DNA of 64,000 nt, taken from the NCBI RefSeq assembly GCF_006716305.1, contig NZ_VFOU01000002.1, positions 1 through 64,000 on the forward strand, read 5' to 3'. The stretch comes from Enteractinococcus coprophilus. Lineage in GTDB: Bacteria > Actinomycetota > Actinomycetes > Actinomycetales > Micrococcaceae. A program made the translations under genes and the position numbers. Under the pieces are notes generated by a model, which made no database searches, was not told the origin of the DNA, and was given only the letters and a program-made list of their open reading frames with translations. Of this stretch, positions 55,782 to 64,000 are shown one piece after another (within the stretch, counting starts at the first letter, position 1; each line of letters opens with the position of its first letter).

Positions 55782-56153
55782 CTACTCCGCGAAGGCAGCT
55801 TTCATGCACCGCATCGCAGCCAAGGTTTTCGGCACTCCGATGTATGGCATCAGGTGCACGAAACATTCGGCAACTTCTTCTTTGGTCATGCCCGAGACGT
55901 CGACCGCGGTTTTGATGTGACCGGTCAGCTGCGGTTCGGTGCCACCCATGGCCGCGAGTGCCGCCATGTTCAGCATCTGACGATCACGAAGTTCTAATCC
56001 TTCGCGCTGGTAGGTTCCGCCAAAGACCGCACCCACAACCCAATCTGAAGCACCGGGTGCGAACTCATCGAGTTGTTGCTTCCAGGCGGCAGCCCCTTCA
56101 GGAGATTGAGTATCTTCGACAAATTGATTGCCCTTATCCATGCTGAGTTCCAA
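55782..56153 (-). CDS. Carboxymuconolactone decarboxylase family protein
   Basis: About 123 residues with the AhpD/CMD helical core (GLELRDRQMLNMAALAAMGGTEPQLTGHIKTAV, then MTKEEVAECFVHLMPYIGVPKTLAAM). The CxxC pair of AhpD is absent, so it is closer to gamma-carboxymuconolactone decarboxylase, often in aromatic degradation, though no such pathway is nearby. The start is ambiguous: TTG 56153 has an ideal AAGGAGG five bases upstream; ATG 56141 lies too far from it, and ATG 56183 lacks a site. Confidence 0.82.
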   Translation of the reverse strand: MELSMDKGNQFVEDTQSPEGAAAWKQQLDEFAPGASDWVVGAVFGGTYQREGLELRDRQMLNMAALAAMGGTEPQLTGHIKTAVDVSGMTKEEVAECFVHLMPYIGVPKTLAAMRCMKAAFAE

Positions 56154-56231
56154 AGCATCCTCCTTGAGAAATAAATGAGCCACCAGCAGGCTATCAGTTG
56201 ACCGGCTGATGACTTCAGGTATCTCGTGAGA

Positions 56232-56693
56232 TCACGCTGCGGCCGGGGTGAGGTATTCCTTGAGGTTCTTCACCGCGACATCCCAGGTGTCGTAGTAGGA
56301 GTCATCGCCGGGTTCTCCAGAGAACCCCCGAAACTCAAGACTCATGTGTGTGCCATCAGAAACGCGATCGAGGCGGATCGTAATGATGGGGAGGTCTTCT
56401 GGATTGAGACCTGGTGCGCCCCAGGTGAAGACCAGGTGATCGTATGGCTGAACTTCTTTGTAGACTCCACCCGAGGTCATCCGTTTTTCGGTCTCGTGAT
56501 GCAGACTGGTGTAAATATAGTGACCACCCGGGCGGACATCGAACTCGAGTTCCTCGCGCGGTGTGGAGGTCAAGGGTAGATGCCACCAGTGTGCAATAGC
56601 TTCCGGTTCGGTCCACGCGTGCCATACCTGTTCTGGGGTCGCCTCAATGTAGCGGATAATGGTGAACCCTTTGGACATGTCGGTAGCCTGCAT
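56232..56693 (-). CDS. SRPBCC (AHSA1-like) domain protein
   Basis: 153 residues, one START-like domain: YIEATPEQVWHAWTEPEAIAHWW, FDVRPGGHYIYTSLH and the closing DTWDVAVKNLKEYLT helix. Ligand unknown. ATG 56693 has GAGGAG upstream; a second ATG at 56678 begins MSKGFTI. It is the single-domain relative of the tandem protein at 22784-23764. The CMD-family gene lies 78 bases downstream on the same strand. Confidence 0.85.
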   Translation of the reverse strand: MQATDMSKGFTIIRYIEATPEQVWHAWTEPEAIAHWWHLPLTSTPREELEFDVRPGGHYIYTSLHHETEKRMTSGGVYKEVQPYDHLVFTWGAPGLNPEDLPIITIRLDRVSDGTHMSLEFRGFSGEPGDDSYYDTWDVAVKNLKEYLTPAAA

Positions 56694-57140
56694 CGTGACT
56701 CCTCGTGCGATTGAACCGAATAGTACATTGACTACATATTGCTCCCAGTTGAAACACGAATCAACGTTCTATGCACGTTTGGCAGATTGTTCACTCCGTC
56801 TTTACTCGGTGGCGAGCCCTTAAGATCTGATTTCCTAAACCAGTATGAGACTCCGCGGTTCTCACGGGCGGGTTGAGATCATTTCTTTCCTCCAGAATTG
56901 CCACGTGCTAGGATCCACGCAGGTGATGTGCATCACTAAGTGGTTTTGGTGTGGAAGGAATGGGGATTGGTGTAACAATCTTTCGTAGGGACCCAGCAGC
57001 TTCAAGAACTCATTGAAGCCGTTGGCCAAGACAACGTCGTCACCAACCCAGCCACAATCGATAACTATCGCCGAGATCGGGCCAATGATCCCGATGCTGG
57101 AACACCGATCGCCGTCGTTCGTGCCACAACTGCAGAAGAT
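56694..57140. other. Intergenic region and untranslated 5' part of the FAD oxidase frame
   Basis: 447 bases. 56694-56975 holds a -10-like TAGGAT (56909-56914), a Crp/GlxR-like site (separate entry) and a weak PHO-like pair (GTTCACT 56789, CTTTACT 56800). 56976-57140 is open in the oxidase frame and clearly coding by similarity but has no ATG, GTG or TTG. Confidence 0.6.
56922..56937. promoter_or_regulatory. Crp/GlxR-like operator
   Basis: GGTGA-TGTGCA-TCACT: GTGA-N6-TCAC symmetry, matching the core of the TGTGA-N6-TCACA consensus of Crp-type regulators such as GlxR. It lies about 40 bases before the oxidase reading frame. Confidence 0.5.
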
Positions 57141-58364
57141 GTGCAGGCCACGATCCGGTTCGCCGCTTCCCAGGGTATCCCTGTGGTAGCTCGTGGCGCA
57201 GGTTCGGGACTGTCTGGAGGAAGCTCTGCTGTCGACGGCGGCATCGTGCTGTCGCTAGAAAACATGCGCGACATGACGATAGACCCGCTGACCCGAACGG
57301 CAGTGGTGCAGCCTGGTGTTTTCAATGCTGAAGTCAAGGCCGCAGCTGCCGAGCATGGGCTGTGGTATCCACCTGATCCGTCGTCCTATGAGTTTTGCTC
57401 GATTGGTGGCAATGTTGCAACCAATGCCGGTGGGCTGTGCTGTGTGAAGTACGGGGTCACCGCTGACTACGTCTTGGGCATGGAAGTCGTGCTGGCTGAT
57501 GGTAGGCAAGTGCAGCTGGGCGGTACGCAGGTCAAGGACGTCGCGGGTCTGAACCTGAAGCAACTGTTTATCGGTAGTGAAGGCACGCTGGGCGTGATCA
57601 CCGAAATCACCCTGCGGTTGGTGCCAGCTCAACGCCCCGCCACTACATTGGTCGCGACGTTTTCGACCCTGGACGACTCGATTAACGCTGTTCTAGCGGT
57701 CACTTCCTCAATGCGCCCTTCGATGCTGGAGTTCATGGACAACTACACGATTAATGCGGTGGACGACCTTACGGGAATGGGCCTGGAGCGTGACGCCGCA
57801 GCAATGTTGGTGATCCAAACCGATGAACCGACAGAACATGCTGCTCATGAGATAACACTCATTGAACAGCTGTGCCAGGAGCACAACGCAACCGATGTGT
57901 TCTCGACCTCAGATGCTGACGAAGCTGAAGCCATCATCGCGGCCCGACGCATGGCGATTCCCGCTGTCGAACGCAAGGGTACGTTGCTATTAGAAGACGT
58001 CGGCGTACCATTGCCACGACTGGGCGACCTCGTTGCTGGAGTTGAGCAGATCTCCCAGACCCGGCAGGTGCCAATCGCCGTCATCGCCCACGCCGGAGAT
58101 GGCAACACGCACCCGCTGCTGGTCGTTGACCCCACGGACGAGGAGCAGCAGCAACGCGCTCAACTCGCTTACGGTGACGTCATGGACCTGGCTGTCCGGT
58201 TGGGTGGAACGATCACCGGTGAACACGGTGTCGGTCGGCTCAAACGACCCTGGTTGGTGGACTCCATCGGGGAAGACGCCCTGGAGCTGAATCACCGCAT
58301 CAAAAAAGCCCTCGATCCAGACAACATTTTGAACCCCGGAGCGGTCTACGACCTCCACCGCTGA
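57141..58364 (+). CDS. FAD-linked oxidase (glycolate/D-lactate oxidase type), 5' end unclear
   Basis: 407 residues from the only usable start (GTG 57141). PCMH-type FAD domain: VVARGAGSGLSGGSSAVDGG, FCSIGGNVATNAGGLCCVKYG (flavin loop) and KQLFIGSEGTLGVITEITLR; C-terminal cap with IAHAGDGNTHPLLVVD and the closing GTITGEHGVGRLKRPWL. The family oxidises glycolate, D-lactate or similar 2-hydroxy acids. The first ~50 family residues (TLQELIEAVGQDN-like, then TPIAVVRATTAEDVQ) are encoded upstream in frame from 56991 but without start codon, and a TAA lies at 56973-56975. The gene is either nonsense-mutated at its first codons, or begins at a rare start such as ATT 57012. Confidence 0.8.
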   Translation: MQATIRFAASQGIPVVARGAGSGLSGGSSAVDGGIVLSLENMRDMTIDPLTRTAVVQPGVFNAEVKAAAAEHGLWYPPDPSSYEFCSIGGNVATNAGGLCCVKYGVTADYVLGMEVVLADGRQVQLGGTQVKDVAGLNLKQLFIGSEGTLGVITEITLRLVPAQRPATTLVATFSTLDDSINAVLAVTSSMRPSMLEFMDNYTINAVDDLTGMGLERDAAAMLVIQTDEPTEHAAHEITLIEQLCQEHNATDVFSTSDADEAEAIIAARRMAIPAVERKGTLLLEDVGVPLPRLGDLVAGVEQISQTRQVPIAVIAHAGDGNTHPLLVVDPTDEEQQQRAQLAYGDVMDLAVRLGGTITGEHGVGRLKRPWLVDSIGEDALELNHRIKKALDPDNILNPGAVYDLHR

Positions 58365-58475
58365 TGAGCGCCACGAGCCTAAGATGCACTATGTCACATC
58401 GAACATCGCTTCACCGAGCGTCTGAGTGTCAGCACGCAAGATAAAACGCCGTAAGATGGTTGCGGTGAGCCATAA

Positions 58476-58485
58476 GTGAGCTCAC
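58476..58485. promoter_or_regulatory. Palindrome GTGAGCTCAC upstream of serA
   Basis: Perfect 10-bp palindrome, 28 bases before the serA start, preceded by another GTGAGC; possible operator half-sites. Confidence 0.3.
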
Positions 58486-58512
58486 GACAGTGTTTATCTA
58501 TTTATTGAAAGT

Positions 58513-60123
58513 GTGTCGTTCGTGTCCAAACCCGTAGTGCTCATCGCAGAAGAACTCTCTCCGGCCACCATGGATGCTCTTGGGACCGACTTCGAGATTC
58601 GCCACACCGATGGTGCTGACCGAGACCAGTTACTCCCAGCGCTCGCAGATGCCGAAGCCGTGTTGATCCGTTCGGCAACGCTCATGGATGCCGAAGCCAT
58701 CGCGGCCGCAAAAAACCTCAAAGTGATCGCACGGGCCGGCGTCGGACTCGATAACGTCGATACGCAATCCGCGACCGAAGCCGGCGTGATGGTGGTCAAC
58801 GCTCCCACCTCCAACATCATTTCTGCTGCAGAACTGACGTGCGGCCACATTCTTGCAGCTGCTCGCAACATTGCCCCGGCCAATGAATCACTCAAGGCCG
58901 GTCAGTGGAAGCGTTCCGCATATAAGGGCATCGAGCTCTACGAAAAGACCCTGGGCATCATCGGGCTGGGCCGCATCGGCTCGCTGGTCGCCGAGCGCAT
59001 GAAGGCCTTCGACATGAATATCGTGGCTTATGACCCATATGTCACCGCCGCCCGCGCCCAAAAGATGGGCGCCCACCTGGTGAGCCTGGATGAGCTGTTG
59101 GAAATCTCCGACTTCATCACAATCCATATGCCGCGGACCCCCGAGACCCTGGGCATGCTCTCGGATGAGCAGTTCAAAATCATGAAAGACTCCGCCTACG
59201 TCATCAACGTTGCCCGCGGTGGGCTGATCGATGAAGAAGCCCTGGGTCGCGCCCTGGACGACGGCCTCATTGCTGGCGCCGGGATTGATGTCTTTGTCAA
59301 AGAGCCAGCAAAAGACCTGCCCTTCTTCAAACACGATTCCGCGACCGTGACCCCACACCTGGGTGCGTCAACCGAAGAAGCCCAGGAAAAAGCCGGTGTC
59401 GCTGTCGCCAAATCGGTCCGCCTGGCACTGGCGGGTGAACTCGTCCCAGACGCCGTCAATGTTGCCGGTGGCGTCATCGACCCATACGTCCGTCCCGGTA
59501 TCCCGCTGACCGAAAAACTCGGTCGCATCCTCTCGGCCGTCATGAAGGGTGTGTCGGTCTCGGCCATTGAGGTCGAAGTCGCCGGGGAACTTGCCGAGAA
59601 GAATGTCGACTCGCTGAAACTTGCCGCCCTCAAAGGTGTGTTCACCGACGTCGTCTCCGGTCATGTCTCGTATGTGAATGCACCAGTGCTGGCCGAGGGC
59701 CGCGGTATTGAAACCCGCCTGTCGACCACCACGAACTCACCGCACTACCGCAACACCATCACTGTGAAGTCCGTTGCTGCCGATGGCCAACAGTTCAGCG
59801 TGACTGGCACGCTGACCGGACCAAAACAGGTCGAGAAATTGGTTGGGCTCAACGACTACGAGTTCGAAGTCGCGATCGCCGACCACATGCTCGTGTTGGA
59901 ATACCATGACCGACCAGGGGTGATCGGTACCATGGGTATGCAATTAGGTGATCGCAACATCAACATCGCCACCATGGACGTCGCACTGCGCCACGACGGT
60001 GCCAAGGCCCTGGCCGTGCTGACCCTGGACTCGGCACTACCCGCCGGTCTGATGGAACAAGTCGGCGAAGCGATCCACGCAGCCAAGACCGCTGAGGTTG
60101 ATTTGGAGGAAACCGGACGGTGA
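58513..60123 (+). CDS. serA: D-3-phosphoglycerate dehydrogenase
   Basis: 536 residues. First step of serine synthesis. NAD site [20 protein letters not shown], catalytic segments [13 protein letters not shown] and [12 protein letters not shown], then the intervening ASB domain and a C-terminal ACT domain ([21 protein letters not shown]), as in the long mycobacterial enzyme that is inhibited by serine. GTG 58513 is the earliest start; GTG 58522 ([10 protein letters not shown]) is also reasonable. It overlaps metG by four bases. Confidence 0.95.
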   Translation: MSFVSKPVVLIAEELSPATMDALGTDFEIRHTDGADRDQLLPALADAEAVLIRSATLMDAEAIAAAKNLKVIARAGVGLDNVDTQSATEAGVMVVNAPTSNIISAAELTCGHILAAARNIAPANESLKAGQWKRSAYKGIELYEKTLGIIGLGRIGSLVAERMKAFDMNIVAYDPYVTAARAQKMGAHLVSLDELLEISDFITIHMPRTPETLGMLSDEQFKIMKDSAYVINVARGGLIDEEALGRALDDGLIAGAGIDVFVKEPAKDLPFFKHDSATVTPHLGASTEEAQEKAGVAVAKSVRLALAGELVPDAVNVAGGVIDPYVRPGIPLTEKLGRILSAVMKGVSVSAIEVEVAGELAEKNVDSLKLAALKGVFTDVVSGHVSYVNAPVLAEGRGIETRLSTTTNSPHYRNTITVKSVAADGQQFSVTGTLTGPKQVEKLVGLNDYEFEVAIADHMLVLEYHDRPGVIGTMGMQLGDRNINIATMDVALRHDGAKALAVLTLDSALPAGLMEQVGEAIHAAKTAEVDLEETGR

Positions 60124-61718
60124 ACACCACCTACTACCTGACCACGGCCATTGCCTACCCCAACGGCGAACCGCACATTGGCCACGCCTACGAATACATC
60201 GCCACCGATGTCATGGCACGGTTCAAACGGCTTGACGGCTACGATGTGCGCTTTTTGACCGGAACCGATGAGCACGGTCAAAAGATGCAGCAGACTGCCG
60301 AGCAAGAGGGTATCAGCCCGATGGAACTTGCCACGCGCAATGCTGATGTCTTCCAGGACATGGACGATAACGTACTGGATGTCTCCTATGATCGGTTCAT
60401 CCGCACCACTGACGCCGATCACAAGGCCTCGGCCCAAGAAATTTGGCGTCGCATGGAAGCCGCCGGCGATATCTACCTGGACACGTACTCCGGTTGGTAC
60501 TCCGTGCGCGATGAACGGTTTTTTGCCGACGACGAGACCCATGTCAACGACGACGGCGTGCGGATTGCCACCGAAACGGGCACCGAGGTCACCTGGACCG
60601 AAGAAGAATCCTATTTCTTCCGCCTGTCGAACTACGCCGATAAACTGCTGGCCCACTACCAGGCCAACCCGGATTTCATTGCACCCCAGACGCGAGCCAA
60701 TGAAGTCATCCGGTTTGTTGAAGGTGGGCTAGAAGATCTGTCGATCTCGCGGACCTCATTTGACTGGGGGATCCCGGTTCCGGAGGCCACCGACCCGGCG
60801 CTGAAAACCGATAAAAAGCACGTCATGTACGTGTGGGTCGATGCGCTCACCAACTACATCACCGGCGCTGGCTTCCCGGATGCCGACAGTGAGCTGAAGC
60901 GGTACTGGCCGGCTGATCTACACGTCATCGGTAAGGACATTTCCCGGTTCCACTGCATCTTCTGGCCGGCGTTTTTGATGTCAGCGGGCATTGAGTTGCC
61001 AAAGCGCGTGATGATCCACGGGTTCCTCAATAACGAGGGCGAAAAAATGTCCAAATCGCTGGGCAACGTAGTCCACCCGGCCGGGTGGGTCGAACGCTAC
61101 GGCCTGGACACCGTGCGGTTCTTCTTGCTGCGGGAATTCCCCTTCGGTGCCGATGGTTCGTACTCACACGATGGTGTGGTGCGTCGCAAAAACGCTGACC
61201 TATCAAATAACCTGGGCAACCTGGCGCAGCGCAGCCTGTCGATGGTCTACAAAAACGTTGACGGTCAGGTGCCCCAACCCGGCGAGCTGACCGCCCAAGA
61301 CGAACAGATCCTGGCCGATGCCGCAGGCCTGTTGGACACCTGGCGCACGCACTTTGAAAAACAAGACTTCTACCGGGCCCTGGGTGCCGCCTGGAAAGTT
61401 TTGGACGACACGAACAGTTACTTTGCTGATCAAGAACCCTGGGTACTGCGCAAGACCGATGAGGCTCGGATGCAAACCGTGCTGTGGGTGACCCTGGAGG
61501 TCGTGCGCCGCATTGCGCTGCTGATTCAAGCGGTCATGCCCGGCTCGGCGACCAAGTTGCTGGATGCCCTGGGCGTCGACGCCTCAGCAGACGCCGGGCG
61601 CACTAATGCCTCCGGTGAAGGTCCACGGTCCTATGCGGCCTGGGATGATCAGCTTGCCCCGGGCACACCGATCGCCAAACCGACCCCGGTATTCCCACGC
61701 CACGAAGAAGACGAATAA
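60120..61718 (+). CDS. metG: Methionyl-tRNA synthetase
   Basis: 532 residues. Class I signature [13 protein letters not shown] and [14 protein letters not shown]. The connecting domain ([18 protein letters not shown]) has no Cys cluster, so it is the zinc-free form. The C-terminal EMAP/dimerisation domain is absent, as in other actinobacterial enzymes of this size. GTG 60120 overlaps the serA stop (GTGA), giving coupled translation. leuB follows after 14 bases. Confidence 0.96.
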   Translation: MNTTYYLTTAIAYPNGEPHIGHAYEYIATDVMARFKRLDGYDVRFLTGTDEHGQKMQQTAEQEGISPMELATRNADVFQDMDDNVLDVSYDRFIRTTDADHKASAQEIWRRMEAAGDIYLDTYSGWYSVRDERFFADDETHVNDDGVRIATETGTEVTWTEEESYFFRLSNYADKLLAHYQANPDFIAPQTRANEVIRFVEGGLEDLSISRTSFDWGIPVPEATDPALKTDKKHVMYVWVDALTNYITGAGFPDADSELKRYWPADLHVIGKDISRFHCIFWPAFLMSAGIELPKRVMIHGFLNNEGEKMSKSLGNVVHPAGWVERYGLDTVRFFLLREFPFGADGSYSHDGVVRRKNADLSNNLGNLAQRSLSMVYKNVDGQVPQPGELTAQDEQILADAAGLLDTWRTHFEKQDFYRALGAAWKVLDDTNSYFADQEPWVLRKTDEARMQTVLWVTLEVVRRIALLIQAVMPGSATKLLDALGVDASADAGRTNASGEGPRSYAAWDDQLAPGTPIAKPTPVFPRHEEDE

Positions 61719-61732
61719 GAAGGTAGAGCATT

Positions 61733-62779
61733 TTGAGCGAAAATGTATTAGATCTCGCCCTGATCCCCGGCGATGGCATCGGCCCAGAAGTCACCGCCGA
61801 GGCCTTGAAAGTGCTTAAGGCTGCCATCGGTGAAGACAACGTCAGCACCACCGAATACGGCCTGGGTGCCGAACATTGGTTGGCAACCGGCGAAACGCTG
61901 ACTGATGAGACCCTTCAGGCTATCCGCGGTCACCAGGCGATCCTGTTCGGTGCCGTTGGGGCCGCTCCGAATGACACTCGGATCCCTTCGGGGTTGTTGG
62001 AGCGCGAGATCCTGCTCAAACTGCGCTTTGCTTTCGACCACGCGGTGAATTTCCGCCCGTCTGTGCTCTACCCGGGTGCGACCTCACCGTTGGCTAACCC
62101 CGGCGATATTGACTTTGTGGTCTTCCGCGAAGGCACCGAGGGTCTTTACGTTGGCAACGGCGGGTCGATGCGCACCGGGACCAAATACGAGGTCGCCAAC
62201 GAAACTTCCGTCAACACCGCCTACGGTGTGGAGCGGGTCGTTCGTGCCGCGTTTGAGTACGCTCAGAACCGCGAACGCAAACACGTGACCCTGTTACATA
62301 AGCACAACGTGTTAGTCCACGCCGGGCACCTGTGGAACCGCATTGTCAACGAGGTGGGCGAAGAGTTCCCCGACGTCACCCACGACTACCTGCACGTCGA
62401 TGCGGCGATGATCTTCTTGACCACCGATCCGGGCCGTTTTGATGTCATCCTGACGGACAATATGTTCGGCGACATCGTCACCGACCTCGCCGCAGCAGTC
62501 ACCGGTGGTATCGGTCTGGCCGCATCGGGCAACCTGAACATTAACGGCACCGCCCCGTCGATGTATGAACCGGTCCACGGCTCTGCACCGGACATTGCCG
62601 GCACTCAGAAAGCAGACCCGACGGCGGCCATCTTGTCAGCCGCGATTTTGTTGGAACAAGAAGGCTATGCGGATGCGGCACTGCGGGTTAATAAGGCAGT
62701 ATGGGAAGACCTCGCCGCACGCGATTCCACGCCGCGCACCACTCAAGAAATCGGCGACGCGATCGCAGCCGCAGTCTAA
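61733..62779 (+). CDS. leuB: 3-Isopropylmalate dehydrogenase
   Basis: 348 residues. Third step of leucine synthesis. Marks: [68 protein letters not shown] and [13 protein letters not shown]. The start is TTG 61733 with AGAAGGTAGAG upstream. leuA, leuC and leuD are not in the window. ilvE follows 66 bases later. Confidence 0.96.
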   Translation: MSENVLDLALIPGDGIGPEVTAEALKVLKAAIGEDNVSTTEYGLGAEHWLATGETLTDETLQAIRGHQAILFGAVGAAPNDTRIPSGLLEREILLKLRFAFDHAVNFRPSVLYPGATSPLANPGDIDFVVFREGTEGLYVGNGGSMRTGTKYEVANETSVNTAYGVERVVRAAFEYAQNRERKHVTLLHKHNVLVHAGHLWNRIVNEVGEEFPDVTHDYLHVDAAMIFLTTDPGRFDVILTDNMFGDIVTDLAAAVTGGIGLAASGNLNINGTAPSMYEPVHGSAPDIAGTQKADPTAAILSAAILLEQEGYADAALRVNKAVWEDLAARDSTPRTTQEIGDAIAAAV

Positions 62780-62845
62780 CGACGCACATCCCCGGTAGCT
62801 TTTTAAAAGAATTTTCGCCCGGCAGGGCCGGCAGAAAGGTCAATC

Positions 62846-63973
62846 ATGGAATTTCAGTACCACGCTAACCAGAGTCCTCTTGCGGACACAGACCGCGCAA
62901 ACGTGTTAGCAAACCCAGGATTCGGGCAGTACTTCACCGATCACATGGTGACCATTGAATGGACCGCCGATGTCGAAGGTCAGAATGAGGCATTCGAAGC
63001 CGGTGAATATCTCAAAATGGTGGGGGACTGGTCCAACGCTCGCGTTGAGCCATACGGACCCCTGGCACTGAGTCCGGCCGCTGCCGTGCTGCACTACGCC
63101 CAAGAAATTTTCGAAGGCTTGAAAGCCTACCGCCACGACGACGGCTCCGTGTGGACCTTCCGCCCGCACGCCAACGCAGCTCGCATGAACCGCTCAGCGC
63201 ACCGCATGGCCATGCCACAACTGCCAGAAGAAACCTTCGTCAAGGCGCTGGAAGAACTCATGGTCCGAGACGCCGCCTGGGTTCCAAAGGGTGAGGGCCA
63301 GTCGCTGTACTTGCGGCCATTTATGATTGCCACCGAAGCATTCCTCGGGGTCCGCCCGGCTCGCAACTTCAACTTCCACGTGATCGCCTCGCCCGCCGGC
63401 AACTATTTCGGTGGCGAGCTGAAACCGGTCAGCATCTGGGTGTCGCGCGATTTTGCCCGCGCAGGGGAGGGCGGCACCGGAGCTGCAAAATTCGGTGGCA
63501 ACTACGCAGCCTCCCTGGCAGCCCAGCTTCAAGGCGCATCCCGCGGCCATGACCAGGTCATCTTCCTGGATCGCAGCCCTGATGAGTCCCTGGAAGAACT
63601 CGGGGGCATGAACGTCTTCTTCGTCACCAAAGACAATAAACTCATCACCCCGAAACTCACCGGAACCATTCTGGAAGGCATCACGCGCGATTCGATCCTG
63701 CAACTGGGTAAAGACCAGGGACTGGACGTCGAAGAACGCCGCATCACCTTCAACGAATGGAAAGACGGTGTGGCCTCCGGTGACTTCCAAGAGGTCTTTG
63801 CGTGCGGGACAGCTGCTGTGATCACCCCGATTGGGCGGGTCGCCGACCGCGAAGAAGTCCACACCACCCCATCAACCGACTTCCCGGTGGCCAATGCCCT
63901 GCGCAACCGTCTGGTTGGTATCCAGACCGGTCATGAGGAAGACATCTACGGCTGGATGCACCGCCTAGCCTAA
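62846..63973 (+). CDS. ilvE: Branched-chain amino-acid aminotransferase
   Basis: 375 residues, PLP fold type IV. Final transamination to Val, Leu and Ile. Marks: VEPYGPLALSPAAAVLHYAQEIFEG (written here in pieces: ALSPAAAVLHYAQEIFEGLK), SLYLRPFMIATEAFLGV, the PLP lysine in GTGAAKFGGNYAAS, ELGGMNVFFV and VFACGTAAVITPIG. ATG 62846 has AGAAAGG upstream. It completes the branched-chain gene set of this region. Confidence 0.97.
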   Translation: MEFQYHANQSPLADTDRANVLANPGFGQYFTDHMVTIEWTADVEGQNEAFEAGEYLKMVGDWSNARVEPYGPLALSPAAAVLHYAQEIFEGLKAYRHDDGSVWTFRPHANAARMNRSAHRMAMPQLPEETFVKALEELMVRDAAWVPKGEGQSLYLRPFMIATEAFLGVRPARNFNFHVIASPAGNYFGGELKPVSIWVSRDFARAGEGGTGAAKFGGNYAASLAAQLQGASRGHDQVIFLDRSPDESLEELGGMNVFFVTKDNKLITPKLTGTILEGITRDSILQLGKDQGLDVEERRITFNEWKDGVASGDFQEVFACGTAAVITPIGRVADREEVHTTPSTDFPVANALRNRLVGIQTGHEEDIYGWMHRLA

Positions 63974-64000
63974 GTCACCGCACGTTTTCGATAGGGGAAA

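Noticed and set aside
56789-56810. Third PHO-box-like pair (GTTCACT / CTTTACT)
   Set aside because: Only 8 of 11 positions agree between units and the flanking genes have no phosphate link; kept only as a remark.
58476-58485. Palindrome before serA as a finding
   Set aside because: Ten bases of palindrome are too short to be persuasive; listed as a low-confidence feature only.

Overview
The window looks like a chromosomal segment of a moderately high-GC actinobacterium, most likely Micrococcaceae (Arthrobacter / Enteractinococcus / Yaniella relatives); the genus cannot be fixed from sequence alone. The evidence is actinobacterial: atpGDC followed by a DUF2550 gene, NucS in the same neighbourhood, a DUF3039 gene beside an XPB-like helicase, the murI - Rv1339-like phosphodiesterase - rph - rdgB order known from mycobacteria, two DUF222/HNH (13E12-type) nucleases, and many genes whose start codon lies 6-7 bases after a TAnnnT -10 box, as expected for leaderless mRNAs.

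Layout. 1-2.6 kb: end of the F1Fo-ATP synthase operon and DUF2550. 2.7-8.2 kb: a stripped-down NagA-like amidohydrolase, nucS, a small zinc-motif protein, an AI-2E-type membrane protein and a large acidic-linker membrane protein. 8.3-13.9 kb: YbbN-like co-chaperone, an ABC exporter pair, DUF3039 and a helicase. 13.9-17.5 kb (minus strand): HNH nuclease, nicotinamidase and nicotinate phosphoribosyltransferase (NAD salvage). 17.6-22.8 kb: a tight operon clpS-DUF2017-murI-phosphodiesterase-rph-rdgB-exonuclease/BRCT. 22.8-31.6 kb: tandem SRPBCC protein, DUF2207 membrane protein, protein-isoaspartate methyltransferase, a degenerate ADP-ribosylglycohydrolase homologue and sbcDC. 31.6-40.1 kb: Na/phosphate symporter behind PHO-box-like repeats, a second HNH nuclease, mqo, a peptide-type substrate-binding protein and an alpha/beta-hydrolase with a coiled-coil tail.

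40.2-41.7 kb: an IS481-type insertion sequence sits at the 3' end of a tRNA-Leu(TAG) gene and has duplicated the last bases of that tRNA. 41.8-48.9 kb: Bcp peroxiredoxin, a Mn/Zn-type ABC importer, a second AI-2E protein, a VOC protein, an Nramp-related transporter and a flavin/PLP-fold protein. 49.1-64 kb: tRNA-Lys(CTT), then mainly amino-acid genes: ilvD, an attenuator with leader peptide MSKTLVVVI, ilvBNC, later serA, metG, leuB, ilvE, interrupted by a DUF4870 protein, two small enzymes and a FAD-linked oxidase whose 5' end has no usable start codon.

Functionally the right end is a near-complete branched-chain amino-acid pathway: IlvBN, IlvC, IlvD and IlvE for Ile/Val plus LeuB for Leu, with attenuation sensing Leu/Val/Ile visible before ilvB. 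The most interesting points are the attenuator, the insertion sequence that repaired the tRNA it hit, the phosphate-control repeats, a barrel-only NagA-like protein, the degenerate ADP-ribosylglycohydrolase homologue, a double palindrome between the metal importer and its neighbour, and the widespread leaderless-promoter signature. No CRISPR array, prophage or clear defence island was seen.
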